Positions 14,284-14,426 of a stretch of DNA of 14,426 nt are shown here, one piece after another. The notes beneath the pieces are model-generated. The model saw nothing but the letters and a program-made list of their open reading frames with translations, was not told the origin of the DNA and did no database searches. The stretch comes from RGIG3009 sp045603285 (lineage in GTDB: Bacteria; Bacillota; Clostridia; Oscillospirales; Acutalibacteraceae): the NCBI GenBank assembly GCA_045603285.1, contig JAZULW010000108.1, positions 1-14,426 on the forward strand, read 5' to 3'. The first letter of the stretch is position 1. Every line of letters starts with the position of its first letter. The translations under genes were made by a program, and so were the position numbers.

Positions 14284-14359
14284 GCCTACTTAGCTCAGCT
14301 GGCAGAGCATGCGGCTGTTAACCGCAGGGTCGTTGGTCCGAACCCAACAGGGGGAGCCA
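14284..14359 (+). tRNA. tRNA-Asn (anticodon GTT), probably defective or disrupted
   Basis: The D-arm (GCTC/GAGC), anticodon arm (TGCGG/CCGCA, loop CTGTTAA, anticodon GTT at 14317-14319), T-stem (GTTGG/CCAAC), discriminator G and CCA are all present. The acceptor is not. The 5' strand as it stands, GCCTACT, pairs poorly with the 3' strand AGGGGGA (G-A and A-G mismatches plus a T-G). TCCCC at 14274-14278 plus CT at 14289-14290 would pair perfectly if the 10 bases 14279-14288 were absent. The T-loop is TCCGAAC instead of TTCGAAT/C. It may be a decayed copy or a sequence error; the start would be 14274 if the insertion is ignored. Confidence 0.6.
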
Positions 14360-14362
14360 GAA

Positions 14363-14400
14363 AAAAGCAGTTGTCCAATCGGACAGCTGCTTTTCTTTTT
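14363..14400 (+). terminator. Intrinsic terminator of the tRNA operon
   Basis: A 14-bp stem (14363-14376 with 14381-14394, one G-U pair), loop AATC, then a T-rich tail (TTTTCTTTTT). It begins 3 bases after the CCA of tRNA-Asn. Beyond it, to base 14426, I see nothing. Confidence 0.93.
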
Positions 14401-14426
14401 GTGTAAAACCCTGCGGTCCAAACAGC

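Overview
The window looks like a chromosomal piece of an anaerobic Bacillota bacterium, probably a Clostridia-type gut or sediment organism. The evidence is strong AGGAGG-type ribosome binding sites, consensus TTGACA/TATAAT promoters with 17-bp spacing, a type III pantothenate kinase, a FeoA/FeoB iron importer, a two-gene SufC/SufB-type Fe-S assembly locus, a PolA that appears to lack proofreading residues, and tRNA genes with encoded CCA ends. The taxonomic placement is inference. There is no phage, transposon, CRISPR or rRNA signal, and no gene-free stretch longer than about 150 bases.

Layout. Positions 1-2300 (minus strand) hold the ferrous iron importer: feoB, open at the left edge, and feoA upstream of it. 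A textbook promoter overlapped by a perfect 18-bp inverted repeat precedes feoA. A related palindrome lies between feoA and feoB, just after a terminator-like hairpin. Positions 2322-9290 (minus strand) are a tightly packed row transcribed as polA, pepD (M20 dipeptidase), ispF (isoprenoid synthesis) and copA (copper-exporting ATPase with a CopZ-like domain fused to its C-terminus), all driven by one clear promoter upstream of polA. Positions 9311-9561 hold a 69-residue ferritin-like helical protein with its own terminator.

Positions 9665-11394 (plus strand) carry sufC and a sufB-like gene that overlap by 4 bases and end at a bidirectional terminator. Positions 11394-13970 (minus strand) carry recR, smpB, coaX and a membrane protein of the ECF S-component type, whose position next to coaX suggests pantothenate uptake. 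Positions 14043-14400 (plus strand) are a tRNA operon: Lys(CTT), Glu(CTC) and Asn(GTT), with its own promoter and terminator. The Asn gene is abnormal. Its 5' acceptor strand does not match the 3' strand, but would match perfectly if 10 bases were removed, and its T-loop departs from consensus.

Metal handling links several parts: iron import (Feo), Fe-S cluster building (SufC/SufB), a possible small iron-binding protein, and copper export. The most interesting unexplained signals are the shared GTTAGC-N4-GCTAAC palindromes at feo, an internal start site that could release free CopZ from copA, and the disrupted tRNA-Asn.
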